DNA of 64,000 nt from Prevotella sp. P6B1 (GCF_000702825.1 NZ_JNKF01000013.1:304947-368946); one strand, 5' to 3'. Positions 17,951-29,399 are shown, numbered from the stretch's first letter. The notes: a model not told the origin generated them from the letters alone. Numbers and translations are program-made.

Positions 17951-18000
17951 CAGTCGAAATTTGAGACTTTTTATAGAATAGGTATTATTAAGATTTATTT

Positions 18001-19692
18001 ATGGAATCATTTCAGTGGTTAAGTGACCTTTTTACAACGACAGACTCAGTAGCGCATATCGCGTTACTCTACGCTATTGTGATAGCGATTGGTGTCTATT
18101 TAGGAAAAATTAAGTTTTTTGGTGTCTCACTCGGAGTAACCTTTGTATTGTTTGCTGGCATTCTGGCCGGACACATCGGATTCACTGCTCCAACCCCCAT
18201 TCTAACATTCGTACAGGACTTCGGACTGATTCTCTTCGTGTTCATGATCGGATTGCAGGTAGGTCCTGGTTTCTTTGAGAGTTTTGGTACACAGGGAATC
18301 AAGCTCAATGCCATGGCTGCCACAGCCATCCTGCTGAATATCCTCGTGATGTTCGCTTGTTACTACATCTTCTTCGACACCAACAACGTGACCAATCTGC
18401 CTATGATGGTTGGTACGCTCTATGGTGCCGTGACTAACACACCTGGACTTGGTGCCGCCAACGAAGCTCTCTCTACCGTATTCGGGAGCAATGCACCACA
18501 GATAGCATCAGCCTATGCCTGTGCCTACCCTTTGGGTGTTCTCGGCATCATCGGCGCTGTTATTCTGGTAAGATATATATGCAAGGTAAAGCTGGACCAA
18601 GAGGAGAAGCAGTTGGAAGCGCTCGACGAGACCAACGCCAATAAGAAGCCTTACAAGATGCACCTCGAGGTGACCAACAAATATCTGGAAGGCAAGACCA
18701 TCTTACAGGTTCATGACTTCTTGAACCGCGATTTTGTGGTATCTCGACTGGTACATGAGGGAGAACTGTTCATCCCTAACCGCGACACCATCTTCCACCT
18801 GGGCGACCAGATGCTGATTGTTTGTGCCGAGGCTGACCAGGAGGCTATCACCGCCTTTATCGGTCCTAAGCTTGACATCGACTTTGAGCAGCAGGACCAG
18901 CCTATGGTATCAAAGCGTATCGTGATTACCAACCCTAAGGTAAATGGTAAGACATTGGCATCACTCCACTTCTCAAGCGTTTATGGTGTAAACGTCACTC
19001 GTGTAACCCGTCACGGTATGGACATCTTCGCCTCTCCCACACTGCCATTGCAGGTAGGCGACCGTATCATGGTTGTTGGTCCTGAGGATGCTGTCGATAA
19101 CGTGGCAGGCAAGATGGGTAACTCTATCCGTCGTTTGGACGCACCAAACATCGCCACCATCTTCGTAGGTATTTTCATTGGACTGATCTTCGGTATGTTC
19201 CCATTGGCCATCCCTGGCATGCCTGTACCTGTTAAGCTTGGTCTGGCTGGTGGACCGCTCATCATCGCTATCCTGATTGGCCGTTACGGCTATAAGATAC
19301 ATCTGGTAACCTATACCACTACATCTGCCAACATGATGTTACGTGAGATTGGCTTGGTACTCTTCCTGGCATCAGTAGGTATCAAAGCTGGCGCAGGATT
19401 CTTCGAGACAGTAGTTCAGGGCGATGGTCTGCTCTATGTTCTCACAGGTTTCCTCATCACCATCATTCCTATCCTCATCGTAGGACCTATCGCACGCTGG
19501 AAGTTTGGATTTAACTACTTCACCCTGGCAGGTATGATAGCTGGTACCTATACCGATCCCCCCGCACTGGCTTATGCCAACAGCATCTGCTCAAAGGAAG
19601 CTCCTGCATTGGGATACTCAACGGTTTATCCGCTGGCGATGTTCCTCAGAATCTTTACTGCGCAGATCGTGGTATTGTTCTTCTGCGGCTAA
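18001..19692 (+). CDS. AspT/YidE-type aspartate-alanine-exchanger-family transporter
   Basis: A 563-residue membrane protein with the duplicated architecture of the AAE family: five or so helices (about 20-190), a central soluble part with two TrkA-C/RCK_C-like domains (about 215-375; [20 protein letters not shown] and [20 protein letters not shown]), then a second helix bundle (about 385-563). The repeats share [16 protein letters not shown] and [16 protein letters not shown]. Characterised members exchange aspartate/alanine or other carboxylates; the substrate here is unknown. Its position upstream of Na+-decarboxylase subunits suggests a dicarboxylate substrate such as succinate (inference). 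Confidence 0.88.
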   Translation: MESFQWLSDLFTTTDSVAHIALLYAIVIAIGVYLGKIKFFGVSLGVTFVLFAGILAGHIGFTAPTPILTFVQDFGLILFVFMIGLQVGPGFFESFGTQGIKLNAMAATAILLNILVMFACYYIFFDTNNVTNLPMMVGTLYGAVTNTPGLGAANEALSTVFGSNAPQIASAYACAYPLGVLGIIGAVILVRYICKVKLDQEEKQLEALDETNANKKPYKMHLEVTNKYLEGKTILQVHDFLNRDFVVSRLVHEGELFIPNRDTIFHLGDQMLIVCAEADQEAITAFIGPKLDIDFEQQDQPMVSKRIVITNPKVNGKTLASLHFSSVYGVNVTRVTRHGMDIFASPTLPLQVGDRIMVVGPEDAVDNVAGKMGNSIRRLDAPNIATIFVGIFIGLIFGMFPLAIPGMPVPVKLGLAGGPLIIAILIGRYGYKIHLVTYTTTSANMMLREIGLVLFLASVGIKAGAGFFETVVQGDGLLYVLTGFLITIIPILIVGPIARWKFGFNYFTLAGMIAGTYTDPPALAYANSICSKEAPALGYSTVYPLAMFLRIFTAQIVVLFFCG

Positions 19693-19733
19693 CGGAGTAG
19701 ACAATTGAAACTTATATAATAATTACCAACAAA

Positions 19734-20759
19734 ATGAAAAGAACCAAAATCCTGCTCAGCGGACTATTGCTGGCTGGCACCACAGCGATGATGGCACAAG
19801 GAGCCAAGAACATTCGCATCAACGAGGTGCTGACCAACAATACCGCCAGCATTCAGGATGATTACGGACAGTGCCACGCATGGATTGAGTTGGAGAACAC
19901 CTCGTTCACCACCTATAACGTGCGTGGCATGTATTTTACTACTGATCGTTCCGTACTCGATCCCAGAATGAGCGTTCCTGAACGTATCAAACGTATGAGC
20001 GTCATCCCAAGTGGTGATACACGTACGCAAATCGGCGGTCGCCAGCATCTGATCTTCTTTTGCAACTCAAACCCTGCACAGAGTAAGTTGCATCTGTCTC
20101 TCAACGTTCCAATGTCAGAGCCTCTCTGGCTGGGATTTTTCAATGGCAATGCCACAGAACTTATCGATTCGGTTAGCATCCCCGCTTTGGCCGCTGACCA
20201 GAGTTACGCTCGTCAGACCACCAATACATGGGTAGTCAAATCAGCCGGGAATGTAACCCCTGGTATCGAAAATTTCATCAAAACGGATGAAACAAAAGAT
20301 GCCAAACTAAAGCGCGAGGATCCGCATGGTTTTGGAATAACCCTTCTGGCCATGGGTATCGTTTTTTTCTGTCTGGCTGTATTATTCATTTTCTTCTGGG
20401 TATTCGGCCTTATCATGCGCAACCTCGAGATGGCCAAGAAAATGGCTCATACCCAACCTATCAAACCCATCACCAAGACCGTTGAGGTTACCCACGACCT
20501 GGCTCACGCCACAGGTAACATCCTTCAGGACGGTCTGAAAACAAAGGGTATCGATAAGGAGGTCTATATCGCTGTCATCTCTATGGCCCTGAAACAGTAT
20601 CAAGACGATGTGCACGATGTAGAAAGCGGCATCATCACTATCAAGACCCGCGATACAGGATGGTCGGACGAAGGTAGTCAGATGACCCACTTCTCAAGAC
20701 CGGTAATTCCAACCAAGCATAATGCACCTAAAATCCCGACAACCCCAGAAATCCATTGA
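19734..20759 (+). CDS. OadG-type Na+-decarboxylase subunit fused to a lamin-tail domain
   Basis: A 341-residue fusion. After a signal peptide (about 1-22, ending MMAQG) residues about 25-180 look like a lamin-tail domain (IRINEVLTNN...CHAWIELENTSFTTYNVRGMYFTTD). A single membrane helix with the OadG pattern (GFGITLLAMGIVFFCLAVLFIF, about 200-225) follows, then a cytoplasmic tail. OadG-like subunits assemble Na+-pumping decarboxylases by bridging the beta and carboxyltransferase subunits. It is followed within 5 bp by the biotin carrier. The extra periplasmic domain is unlike the ~80-100-residue classical gamma/delta subunit. Confidence 0.82.
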   Translation: MKRTKILLSGLLLAGTTAMMAQGAKNIRINEVLTNNTASIQDDYGQCHAWIELENTSFTTYNVRGMYFTTDRSVLDPRMSVPERIKRMSVIPSGDTRTQIGGRQHLIFFCNSNPAQSKLHLSLNVPMSEPLWLGFFNGNATELIDSVSIPALAADQSYARQTTNTWVVKSAGNVTPGIENFIKTDETKDAKLKREDPHGFGITLLAMGIVFFCLAVLFIFFWVFGLIMRNLEMAKKMAHTQPIKPITKTVEVTHDLAHATGNILQDGLKTKGIDKEVYIAVISMALKQYQDDVHDVESGIITIKTRDTGWSDEGSQMTHFSRPVIPTKHNAPKIPTTPEIH

Positions 20760-20764
20760 ACAAT

Positions 20765-21217
20765 ATGAATAAATATCAGTATAAAGTACAAGGCGTTGAT
20801 TACGACGTTGAGATAGAAGAAGTAGAAGGCAACGTAGCCAAAGTGGTAGTGAACGGTGTGCGTTTCGACGTAGAGTTGAAGCAGCCCATCAACCCCACAA
20901 GTACACTAAAAAAGGTGCACGTGGAAGCTCCCAAGACGGTAGCCCGTCCAGCTGTAGCACCAGCCGCAGCTCCTGCAGCCGCCAAACCTATGGCTGCTGG
21001 TACAGGTTCGGCCATTAAGGCACCACTGCCAGGAACCATTATCGACCTGAAGGTAAACGTAGGCGATACTGTGAAGCAAGGCGATGTGGTTCTTGTGCTC
21101 GAAGCAATGAAGATGCAGAACAACATCGAGAGCGAATTTGCAGGTACCGTTACCGCTATCACCGTTAAATCTGGTGAGAGCGTGATGGAAGGCTCTGTCC
21201 TTATGACTATTGGATAA
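20765..21217 (+). CDS. Biotin carrier subunit of Na+-pumping decarboxylase
   Basis: From the ATG at 20765 the protein has 150 residues; a TTG at 20756, overlapping the upstream stop, is a less likely alternative. The C-terminal ~75 residues form a biotinyl domain with the lysine motif EAMKMQ, preceded by an Ala/Pro-rich flexible linker (APAAAPAAAKPMAAGTGS). It carries CO2 from the carboxyltransferase to the beta subunit, as in methylmalonyl-CoA decarboxylase (MmdC) or oxaloacetate decarboxylase. Lies between the OadG-type and beta-subunit genes. Confidence 0.92.
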   Translation: MNKYQYKVQGVDYDVEIEEVEGNVAKVVVNGVRFDVELKQPINPTSTLKKVHVEAPKTVARPAVAPAAAPAAAKPMAAGTGSAIKAPLPGTIIDLKVNVGDTVKQGDVVLVLEAMKMQNNIESEFAGTVTAITVKSGESVMEGSVLMTIG

Positions 21218-21248
21218 TAAAAAAGTGATTAGCGAATAATGAATAGTT

Positions 21249-22406
21249 ATGGATTTAGGACAGTTTATCATACAGAACTTTCATGAGTTCCTGACCTATA
21301 CAGCATTTGCCAATGCAACGGTCGGGAACCTGATCATGATTGCCGTTGGAGCCTTCTTTATCTGGCTTGCCATCAAAAAAGACTTTGAGCCACTGCTGCT
21401 CGTCCCCATCGGACTGGGCATCATTCTGGGGAACATCCCCTTCCGCGCAGATGCTGGCTTGGAAATAGGCCTCTACGAGGACAACTCCGTACTGAACATT
21501 TTCTACCAAGGTGTGCGACAAGGCTGGTATCCACCACTCATCTTTTTGGGTATTGGAGCTATGACCGACTTTACGGCTCTGTTGGCCAATCCAAAGCTGA
21601 TGCTCATTGGTGCTTCTGCCCAGTTTGGCATTTTTGGAGCCTATATGGTTGCATTGGCTATGGGATTCGAACCTTCACAGGCTGCAGGTATAGCCATTAT
21701 CGGTGGTGCCGATGGTCCTACAGCTATTTTCCTCAGTTCAAAGCTGTCGCCCAACCTAATGGGAGCTATTGCTGTTTGTGCCTATAGCTACATGGCACTG
21801 GTACCAGTGATTCAACCGTTCATCATGCGTCTGCTCACCACTAAGAAGGAGCGCGTCATCAAGATGAAACCAGGTCGCGAGGTATCGCAGACAGAGCGCA
21901 TTCTGTTCCCCATCATCGGCCTGCTGCTCACTACCTTTATTGTACCATCGGGCCTGCCCCTGCTGGGTATGCTCTTCTTTGGTAACCTGTTGAAGGAAAG
22001 CGGCAAGACCACCCGTCTGGCAAAGACAGCTGGTGCTGCACTCAACGACATCGTTGTAATGCTGTTAGGCTTAACCGTTGGTTGTTCTACACAGGCCAGC
22101 GAGTTCCTCACCTTCAACACCATCAAGATTTTTGCCTTAGGTGCCATGGCATTTATGATTGCCACCGCATCAGGTGTATGCTTCGTCAAGCTGATGAACC
22201 TATTCCTGCCAGAAAGTAAAAAACTTAACCCGCTCATTGGTAATGCGGGCGTTAGTGCCGTACCAATGGCAGCACGTATATCAAACAATCTCGGTCTGGA
22301 ATATGACCGTCATAACTTCCTGCTGATGCACGCTATGGGACCAAACGTAGCTGGTGTCATCGGATCGGCTGTAGCAGCAGGCGCATTATTAGGATTTTTA
22401 TCATGA
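21249..22406 (+). CDS. mmdB: Na+-translocating decarboxylase beta subunit
   Basis: A 385-residue polytopic membrane protein of the OadB/MmdB family that decarboxylates carboxybiotin and exports Na+. Family signatures seen: PLLLVPIGLGIILGNIPF, GQGV-type region QGVRQGWYPPLIFLGIGAMTDF, IIGGADGPTAIFLSSKL (the conserved GxGADGPT-like loop) and NAGVSAVPMAARI followed by HAMGPNVAGVIGS near the end. With mutAB nearby, methylmalonyl-CoA is the likely substrate. It overlaps the regulator gene by 4 bp. Confidence 0.94.
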   Translation: MDLGQFIIQNFHEFLTYTAFANATVGNLIMIAVGAFFIWLAIKKDFEPLLLVPIGLGIILGNIPFRADAGLEIGLYEDNSVLNIFYQGVRQGWYPPLIFLGIGAMTDFTALLANPKLMLIGASAQFGIFGAYMVALAMGFEPSQAAGIAIIGGADGPTAIFLSSKLSPNLMGAIAVCAYSYMALVPVIQPFIMRLLTTKKERVIKMKPGREVSQTERILFPIIGLLLTTFIVPSGLPLLGMLFFGNLLKESGKTTRLAKTAGAALNDIVVMLLGLTVGCSTQASEFLTFNTIKIFALGAMAFMIATASGVCFVKLMNLFLPESKKLNPLIGNAGVSAVPMAARISNNLGLEYDRHNFLLMHAMGPNVAGVIGSAVAAGALLGFLS

Positions 22407-22996
22407 TGAATAGACCCAAGATAGCAATCATCGACCCCAATACCCTCTCGGCATTGGGGTTGAAGGCTATTCTGCAGAATGTCATGCCTATCATGACAGT
22501 TGACACTTTCGGATCAATATCAGAGTTAGAGGCTAACGAGCCCGATAGTTATTTCCACTATTTTACAGCTATGCCTGTTGTATTGGAGAACAAACAGTTC
22601 TTTGATGAACGTAAACGCAAGACCATCGTGCTAACCCTTTCGCTCGATACTATGTCACAACTGTCTGATTTCCATTGCCTATGTATCAACGTACCAGAAT
22701 CAGAGTTGGTTCGCTCGCTTCTGATGCTGGAACAACATGCCCATGGAAAGGGAGAGAATCTGCCACCTATGCCAGCTATCTTGAGTCAGAAGATTCTTTC
22801 GGATCGTGAGATAGAAGTGATGTCGTTGATTGTACAAGGATATATCAACAAAGAAATTGCGGACAAACTGAATATCGGACTGGCAACTGTTATTACCCAT
22901 CGAAGAAATATCATGGATAAGTTAGGGTTGAAAAGCGTATCAGCTCTGACCATCTATGCCGTGATGCATGGGTATGTAGATATCAACAAAATCTAG
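22403..22996 (+). CDS. LuxR/NarL-type response-regulator-like transcription factor
   Basis: A 197-residue protein. Residues about 1-115 have receiver-like topology (IAIIDPNTLSALGLKAILQ) but the acidic pocket is incomplete and the phospho-acceptor is not obvious, so it may be atypical. Residues about 130-190 are a LuxR-type helix-turn-helix (LSDREIEVMSLIVQGYINKEIADKLNIGLATVITHRRNIMDKLGL). It overlaps the decarboxylase beta gene by 4 bp, implying co-regulation and possibly control of the operon; no cognate kinase is nearby. Confidence 0.88.
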   Translation: MMNRPKIAIIDPNTLSALGLKAILQNVMPIMTVDTFGSISELEANEPDSYFHYFTAMPVVLENKQFFDERKRKTIVLTLSLDTMSQLSDFHCLCINVPESELVRSLLMLEQHAHGKGENLPPMPAILSQKILSDREIEVMSLIVQGYINKEIADKLNIGLATVITHRRNIMDKLGLKSVSALTIYAVMHGYVDINKI

Positions 22997-23040
22997 CGCA
23001 AAGGTTTTCGTGGTTTTTTAAGGATTTAGTGAGTAATAAT

Positions 23041-23071
23041 TTGGAAGTTTAACAAAATTCGTCTATCTTTG
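23041..23071 (+). promoter_or_regulatory. Promoter of uxaB
   Basis: TTG at 23041-23043, exactly 20 nt, TATCTTTG at 23064-23071; start codon 38 bp downstream. Confidence 0.82.
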
Positions 23072-23108
23072 CACTCGCAAATAATAACAATTAAAACAAT
23101 ATTTAGAA

Positions 23109-24548
23109 ATGAAACCACTAAACAAACAGTTTGCTCCCAAGAGCGTTATGCCTGAAAAGGTTATTCAGTTTGGCGAAGGTAACTTCCTCCGTGCATTTGT
23201 AGATTGGATTATCTGGAATATGGACCAGAAGACCGACTTCAATGGTTCAGTAGTAGTCGTACAGCCTATCGAGAAAGGCATGGTAGACTGGTTGAACGCT
23301 CAGGACTGTCTATACCATGTAAACCTGCAGGGACGTGAGAACGGAAAGCCCGTCAACACTCTGGAGCGTATTGATGTGATTAGTCGTGCCTTGAACCCAT
23401 ACACCCAGAATGCCGCTTTCATGGCACTGGCCGATCAGCCCGAGATTCGTTTCGTCATCTCTAACACTACAGAGGCAGGTATCGCATTCGATCCTTCATG
23501 TAAGCTCGAGGATGCACCAGCAAGCAGCTATCCTGGAAAACTGGTTCAGTTGTTGTATCGCCGTTATCAGACTTTCAATGGCGATAAGACCAAGGGACTG
23601 ATTATCTTCCCATGCGAGTTGATTTTCCTGAACGGTCACGTTTTGAAAGATTGTATTTACAAATATATCGAACTGTGGAACCTTGGCGATGACTTCAAGA
23701 AATGGTTCGAGGAGGCTTGCGGCGTATATGCTACCCTCGTTGACCGTATCGTACCAGGATTCCCACGTAAGGAGATTGCCGAGATCCAAGAAAAGATTTC
23801 ATATCGCGACAATCTGGTAGTACAGGCAGAGAACTTCCACCTGTGGGTCATCGAAGCTCCAAAGGAAGTAGAGAAGGAGTTCCCAGCAGACAAGGCTGGC
23901 CTGCATGTTCTTTTCGTTCCATCAGAAGAACCATACCACAAGCGTAAGGTAACCCTGTTAAATGGTCCTCACACCGTATTGAGCCCTGTTGCTTTCCTGA
24001 GTGGTGTTAACATCGTACGCGATGCCTGCAACCACGAGGTGATTGGCAAATATATCCATAAAGTTCAGTTTGAAGAGCTGATGCAGACACTCGACCTGCC
24101 TATGGACGAGCTCGAGAAGTTTGCTGGCGACGTATTGGAGCGTTTCGACAATCCATATGTTGACCACCAGGTAACCAGCATCATGCTGAACTCATTCCCC
24201 AAGTTCCAGGCTCGCGACCTACCCGGCGTAAAGACATTCCTGGAGCGCAAGGGCGAGCTGCCTAAGGGATTGGTATTCGGTCTGGCTGCTATCATCACCT
24301 ACTATAAGGGTGGTAAGCGCGAGGATGGTGTTGAGATTGTACCAAACGACGACCAGAAGATTATGGACCTGCTGAAGGAGCTCTGGGCAACAGGCGACAC
24401 ACAGAAGGTTACCGATGGTGTGCTGGGCGCCGAGTTCATCTGGCAGGAGGATCTGAACAAGATTCCAGGTCTGAACGCTATGGTGAAGCAGGATCTCGAC
24501 CTCATTAAGAGCGTAGGCATGCTCGAGGCCGTCAAGAGTATTCTTTAA
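23109..24548 (+). CDS. uxaB: Tagaturonate reductase (altronate oxidoreductase)
   Basis: The 479-residue enzyme matches the mannitol dehydrogenase-family UxaB length and pattern. Its N-terminal NAD-binding start is [19 protein letters not shown], with the subfamily hallmarks [12 protein letters not shown] and ...[17 protein letters not shown], then the C-terminal catalytic stretch [21 protein letters not shown] containing the conserved K-x-x-x-x-N-x-x-H. It reduces D-tagaturonate to D-altronate in galacturonate catabolism, fitting pectin use. It has its own promoter and no other uronate gene is adjacent. Confidence 0.93.
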   Translation: MKPLNKQFAPKSVMPEKVIQFGEGNFLRAFVDWIIWNMDQKTDFNGSVVVVQPIEKGMVDWLNAQDCLYHVNLQGRENGKPVNTLERIDVISRALNPYTQNAAFMALADQPEIRFVISNTTEAGIAFDPSCKLEDAPASSYPGKLVQLLYRRYQTFNGDKTKGLIIFPCELIFLNGHVLKDCIYKYIELWNLGDDFKKWFEEACGVYATLVDRIVPGFPRKEIAEIQEKISYRDNLVVQAENFHLWVIEAPKEVEKEFPADKAGLHVLFVPSEEPYHKRKVTLLNGPHTVLSPVAFLSGVNIVRDACNHEVIGKYIHKVQFEELMQTLDLPMDELEKFAGDVLERFDNPYVDHQVTSIMLNSFPKFQARDLPGVKTFLERKGELPKGLVFGLAAIITYYKGGKREDGVEIVPNDDQKIMDLLKELWATGDTQKVTDGVLGAEFIWQEDLNKIPGLNAMVKQDLDLIKSVGMLEAVKSIL

Positions 24549-24554
24549 TAATGA

Positions 24555-27350
24555 ATGAGTGATTCAATAGAGATAAAAGGGGCACGCGTCAATAACCTTA
24601 AGAATATTGATGTTAAGATTCCCCGAAACCAATTTGTTGTGATTGCCGGAGTCAGTGGCTCCGGCAAATCATCTTTGGCCTTCGACACATTGTATGCCGA
24701 GGGCCAACGCCGTTATGTAGAGAGTTTGTCGAGCTATGCCCGACAGTTCCTTGGAAGAATGAACAAACCTGAGTGTGATTTCATTCGCGGCATACCGCCT
24801 GCCATTGCCATCGAGCAGAAAGTGATATCAAGGAATCCACGAAGCACTGTGGGCACCAGCACAGAGATTTACGAATATCTACGCCTGCTGTTTGCCCGCA
24901 TAGGTCACACCTATTCGCCCATCAGTGGCTGCGAGGTGAAGAAACACTCTACCGAGGATGTTGTACAAAAAATGCTGGAGTTCTCGAAAGGTACTCGATT
25001 CGTAGTGATGGCCCCCATCCATCTGCACGAGGGGCGCTCTATGGAGCAACAACTCAAGACCTACCAGTTAGAAGGTTATGCCCGCATCTACGTCAACAAT
25101 GATTTCCAGCGCATAGATGATTATCTGGCAGCAGGCAAGTTCGACGATGAGAATATCTATCTGGTCATCGATCGCATGAGCGTAGACGACACCAAGGATG
25201 TGATTGCCCGTTTGGTCGACTCTGCCGAGACTGCTTTCTACGAAGGCCATGGTGAGTTACGCTTGCTATTCCCACCAACCATCTTCTACGATTTCTCAAT
25301 GAAGTTCGAGGCTGATGGTATGACCTTTGAAGAGCCTACCGACCAAATGTTCTCGTTCAATTCACCAGCAGGTGCCTGTCCTGAGTGTCAGGGCTTTGGA
25401 CGTATTGTTGGCATCGACGAGAAATTAGTCATCCCCAACACCACCCTATCTGTTTACGATGGTTGTGTGGTTTGTTGGCATGGCGAGAAAATGAAAGAGT
25501 GGCTCGACTGGTTCTGTCGCCATGCGGCCAAGGACGATTTTCCCATCTTTGAGCCATACATGAACCTGACTCAGAAACAGAAGGACTGGCTCTGGCACGG
25601 ACTGCCCTCAGATAAAGGCAAGAAGGAGCGTCCATGTATCGATGCCTTCTTCGAGATGGTTCAGGAGAATCAGTACAAAATACAATACCGTGTGATGCTG
25701 GCACGCTATCGTGGCAAGACCACTTGTCCAAAGTGTCATGGCACACGCTTAAAGCCCGAAGCCGACTACGTGAAGATTGGCGGACGCAGCATTACCGACC
25801 TGGTACAAATGCCTGTGGTAAAGGTAAAGGAGTGGTTTGAGCGCTTGGAACTCGACCAGCACGATGCCGAAATTGGTAAGCGTCTGCTAATAGAAATCAG
25901 GAGTCGTCTGCAGTTCCTGCTCGATGTGGGTCTGGGGTATCTTACCCTCAACCGTTTGTCGAACTCGCTCTCAGGTGGTGAGAGTCAGCGTATCAACCTC
26001 TGTACATCGCTGGGTAGTTCGCTGGTTGGCTCGTTATATATCCTCGACGAGCCCAGTATTGGCTTGCACTCCAGGGATACCGACCGCTTGATTCACGTGC
26101 TGAAGGAACTGCAATCGTTAGGTAATACGGTGGTAGTAGTTGAGCACGATGAAGATATTATGCGCGCTGCCGACCACCTGATAGATATTGGTCCTGATGC
26201 AGGACGTCTGGGAGGAGAGGTTGTATTTGATGGTGATGCAAAAGAGGTAAACAAAGCCTCTTTAAAAAAATGGCCCAAGAGCTATACTGTCAAATATCTG
26301 CTACACGAGGAAGAAATACCTGTACCAACGTCTCGACGTCCATGGAACAGATTCATTGCTATCAAGGGCGCTCGATTGAACAACCTGAAGGGTATCGATG
26401 TCAAGATTCCACTAAATGTGATGACAGTAGTGACGGGCGTATCTGGTTCAGGAAAATCAAGTCTGATAAAAGGCATCCTCTACCCAGCTTTGCGACGTCG
26501 TCTCGGTGATGCATGTGATGCACCTGGTGAATTCATGGGGTTGCAAGGTGACGTTGATGCTATTAAGCACATCGAGTTTGTTGATCAGAACCCAATTGGT
26601 AAGAGCAGCCGTTCTAACCCAGCTACATATGTCAAGGCCTACGATGCCATCCGTGAGCTCTATTCTGCGCAACCACTCTCCAAACAGATGGGATTCACCC
26701 CACAGTACTTCTCGTTCAATGCTGATGGCGGACGCTGCGAGGAGTGTAAGGGCGCTGGCACCATTACCGTCGAGATGCAATTCATGGCCGATCTGGTACT
26801 GGAGTGCGAAACATGTCATGGTCACCGCTTCAAGAAAGAGATTCTTGATGTGAATTATCACGGCAAGAACGTCGATGATGTTCTGAATATGACCATATCA
26901 GAAGCCATATCCTTCTTCCAAGAGCATGGCGAAACTACTATCGTTAAACGTCTGAAGACGCTTGAAGACGTTGGCTTAGGATACATCAAACTGGGACAGA
27001 ACTCATCGTCACTCTCAGGTGGTGAGAACCAGCGTGTAAAACTAGCCTACTTCATCGGACAGGAGAAACAGGAGCCCACGCTCTTTATCTTCGACGAGCC
27101 AACCACAGGTCTGCATTTCCACGATATACAGCGCTTGTTGAAAGCTTTCGACGCCCTGATAGCCCGCGGACACACCATCCTGATAATTGAGCACAACATG
27201 GAGGTCATCAAATGTGCCGACCACGTGATAGACTTAGGACCAGATGGTGGCGATAAGGGTGGTAACTTAGTGATAGCCGGAACGCCCGAACAAGTGGTGG
27301 CATGCAAAGAGAGTCTGACAGGAAAATACCTGAAAGAGAAACTGGAATAA
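24555..27350 (+). CDS. uvrA: Excinuclease ABC subunit A
   Basis: The 931-residue UvrA is the damage-sensing ATPase of nucleotide excision repair. It has two ABC modules: first Walker [16 protein letters not shown] (about 33-47), signature LSGGESQRI, Walker [13 protein letters not shown]; second Walker [16 protein letters not shown] (about 625-640), signature LSGGENQRV and [12 protein letters not shown]. Zinc-binding [16 protein letters not shown] and CEECKGAG...CETCHGHR motifs are present. Full length; starts 7 bp after uxaB without its own obvious promoter. Confidence 0.97.
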   Translation: MSDSIEIKGARVNNLKNIDVKIPRNQFVVIAGVSGSGKSSLAFDTLYAEGQRRYVESLSSYARQFLGRMNKPECDFIRGIPPAIAIEQKVISRNPRSTVGTSTEIYEYLRLLFARIGHTYSPISGCEVKKHSTEDVVQKMLEFSKGTRFVVMAPIHLHEGRSMEQQLKTYQLEGYARIYVNNDFQRIDDYLAAGKFDDENIYLVIDRMSVDDTKDVIARLVDSAETAFYEGHGELRLLFPPTIFYDFSMKFEADGMTFEEPTDQMFSFNSPAGACPECQGFGRIVGIDEKLVIPNTTLSVYDGCVVCWHGEKMKEWLDWFCRHAAKDDFPIFEPYMNLTQKQKDWLWHGLPSDKGKKERPCIDAFFEMVQENQYKIQYRVMLARYRGKTTCPKCHGTRLKPEADYVKIGGRSITDLVQMPVVKVKEWFERLELDQHDAEIGKRLLIEIRSRLQFLLDVGLGYLTLNRLSNSLSGGESQRINLCTSLGSSLVGSLYILDEPSIGLHSRDTDRLIHVLKELQSLGNTVVVVEHDEDIMRAADHLIDIGPDAGRLGGEVVFDGDAKEVNKASLKKWPKSYTVKYLLHEEEIPVPTSRRPWNRFIAIKGARLNNLKGIDVKIPLNVMTVVTGVSGSGKSSLIKGILYPALRRRLGDACDAPGEFMGLQGDVDAIKHIEFVDQNPIGKSSRSNPATYVKAYDAIRELYSAQPLSKQMGFTPQYFSFNADGGRCEECKGAGTITVEMQFMADLVLECETCHGHRFKKEILDVNYHGKNVDDVLNMTISEAISFFQEHGETTIVKRLKTLEDVGLGYIKLGQNSSSLSGGENQRVKLAYFIGQEKQEPTLFIFDEPTTGLHFHDIQRLLKAFDALIARGHTILIIEHNMEVIKCADHVIDLGPDGGDKGGNLVIAGTPEQVVACKESLTGKYLKEKLE

Positions 27351-27365
27351 AAAAGAATAACAACT

Positions 27366-29399
27366 TTGAGATACGATCAACTATTCACCAAAACACTACT
27401 GGCCGCCATACTTACGAGTATGGTCATGAGTGTTTCAGCGAACAACAAACGTGATTCGCTGAATATCTTGAATCGTATCTATAATTACCAGCAGGCCAAC
27501 ACTGAAGCCATCGACAGTCTTGAGGATCAGGTGTACGCCAAGTTCCGCTACCATGTGGACAAACGCAATGCCGTATTGTGGCTCATCCCCTCTATGTATG
27601 TGATGGCTAAGGACGAGAGGGATTATATCCGTGAGTCGTACAGCAAGGTATTATTCAAGAATGCGCACGATTACAACATCTCCAACCAGTTGCTGTCAGG
27701 CACCATCCGTCGTAACCGCAAGGCACTACCTACCCTGCTCGACTACATGACGCCCAACATCTACGATATCGACCTGTACAATGGGCACATGCTCTCGCCC
27801 TTCAATAAATGCAATCGCAGGTATTACCGTTTTACCCAGAAGCTGCAACACGACGGCACCACCCGTCTGGAGTTCCGTCCGAAGATATACAACACGCAGT
27901 TGCTGAATGGTTATGCCATTGTTGACACCAATACAGGACGCATTATCCGCACGCTACTGAATGGCGAGTATGATATGCTTACCTTCCGCACAGAGATTAC
28001 ACAAGGCGAAGAAGGCGGGCGCTCCATCATGCCAGCCAAATGTACTACAGTAGCCACTTTCCGATTCATGGGGAACAGGATTTCTGCCCTGTTCGATGCC
28101 AACTATAACTGCGAAAAGTCGCTACCCGATTCTGCCGGGAAACAGGACAGCAGAGATTTGATGGACGAGGTTCGTCCCATACCGCTTACAGAAACAGACA
28201 GGCTGATCTATGAAGCCTACGACCAGAAAAACCGTCATGACTCGATGGTACAAGACACGCTCCCCAAGAAACAGCGACTTTGGAAGAAGATTTTCTGGGA
28301 TACCATTGGTGAGAACCTGGTTACTCCTATCAAGGCAGAATCGGAGGAAGCCAACTTCAGCATGTCGCCCATCATCAACCCGATGTACGTAAGTTACAGT
28401 CATGCCCGTGGTGTGCGTTATAAGATGCGCTTCCGTTCGCAATACAACTTTTCGGCCCATCGTTATCTAACGCTCAACCCCACGTTTGGTTACACCTTCA
28501 AGGACCATCAATTCTACTTTACGGCCCCACTCCGTATGACGTATAACCCAAAACGTAACGGATATACCGAGGTCGTGTTTGGTAATGGTAACCGCATCAG
28601 TACATCTACGGTGATGGATGTGATTAACGCAGCCCATCAGGACACCATCAACTTCGATAATACGGATATTGACAAGTTTAAGGACCAGCATTTCAGCATC
28701 ATCAACAATATCATGTTGTTCGACTGGTTGGATATCGAAACAGGTTTCATATACCATCGCCGTTCAGCTGTTAACAAAGAGTTGATGAAGTGTTACAACA
28801 TGCCAACAGAATATCGCAGCTTTGCCCCGAGCATCGGTTTGAAATTCTCGCCTTGGCTGAATCGTGGCCCTGTTCTGTCGGCCGACTACGAACGAGGTGT
28901 TAAGGGTGTTAACAAGTCGGATTTAGAATATGAACGCTGGGAGTTTGATGCCCAATGGAAGAAAAAGATTCCTGGTTTGCGATTGCTCAACATGCGTGCT
29001 GGTGCAGGTTTCTATACCAATAAGAAAGACAACCTGTTTGTGGATTATGCGAACTTCCGCGATGAAAACCTGCCAGAAGGATGGGACGACGACTGGAGTG
29101 GTAACTTCCAACTGCTACGTAGTCGTGTGTACAACCAGTCAGATTACTATCTGCGTGGCAACGTGTCGTATGAATCGCCCATGCTGGTGGCCACATGGAT
29201 TCCCTACTTGGGAAAATATATTGAGAAAGAGCGCTTTTACCTGAGTGGAGTATTGCTTCAGGATTCGCGTCCCTATTACGAATTAGGCTATGGTTTTACC
29301 AATAGGTATATCTCTGTTGGTGCCTTTGCCAGTTTCCATAACACCCACTTCGACCGCATTGGCATAGAGGTGGAATTTGAACTTTTCAGAAGATGGTAA
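27366..29399 (+). CDS. DUF5686-type outer-membrane protein
   Basis: The 677-residue protein appears to start at a TTG (27366), which gives a complete signal peptide (MRYDQLFTKTLLAAILTSMVM...SVSA). The remainder fits the DUF5686 family of Bacteroidota: an N-terminal helical/beta region (VYAKFRYHVDKRNAVLWLIPSMY), then many amphipathic beta strands ending with an aromatic residue (FELFRRW), consistent with an outer-membrane barrel. Function is unknown. It lies 15 bp after uvrA and its last codons overlap the AddA-like gene by 7 bp. Confidence 0.78.
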   Translation: MRYDQLFTKTLLAAILTSMVMSVSANNKRDSLNILNRIYNYQQANTEAIDSLEDQVYAKFRYHVDKRNAVLWLIPSMYVMAKDERDYIRESYSKVLFKNAHDYNISNQLLSGTIRRNRKALPTLLDYMTPNIYDIDLYNGHMLSPFNKCNRRYYRFTQKLQHDGTTRLEFRPKIYNTQLLNGYAIVDTNTGRIIRTLLNGEYDMLTFRTEITQGEEGGRSIMPAKCTTVATFRFMGNRISALFDANYNCEKSLPDSAGKQDSRDLMDEVRPIPLTETDRLIYEAYDQKNRHDSMVQDTLPKKQRLWKKIFWDTIGENLVTPIKAESEEANFSMSPIINPMYVSYSHARGVRYKMRFRSQYNFSAHRYLTLNPTFGYTFKDHQFYFTAPLRMTYNPKRNGYTEVVFGNGNRISTSTVMDVINAAHQDTINFDNTDIDKFKDQHFSIINNIMLFDWLDIETGFIYHRRSAVNKELMKCYNMPTEYRSFAPSIGLKFSPWLNRGPVLSADYERGVKGVNKSDLEYERWEFDAQWKKKIPGLRLLNMRAGAGFYTNKKDNLFVDYANFRDENLPEGWDDDWSGNFQLLRSRVYNQSDYYLRGNVSYESPMLVATWIPYLGKYIEKERFYLSGVLLQDSRPYYELGYGFTNRYISVGAFASFHNTHFDRIGIEVEFELFRRW

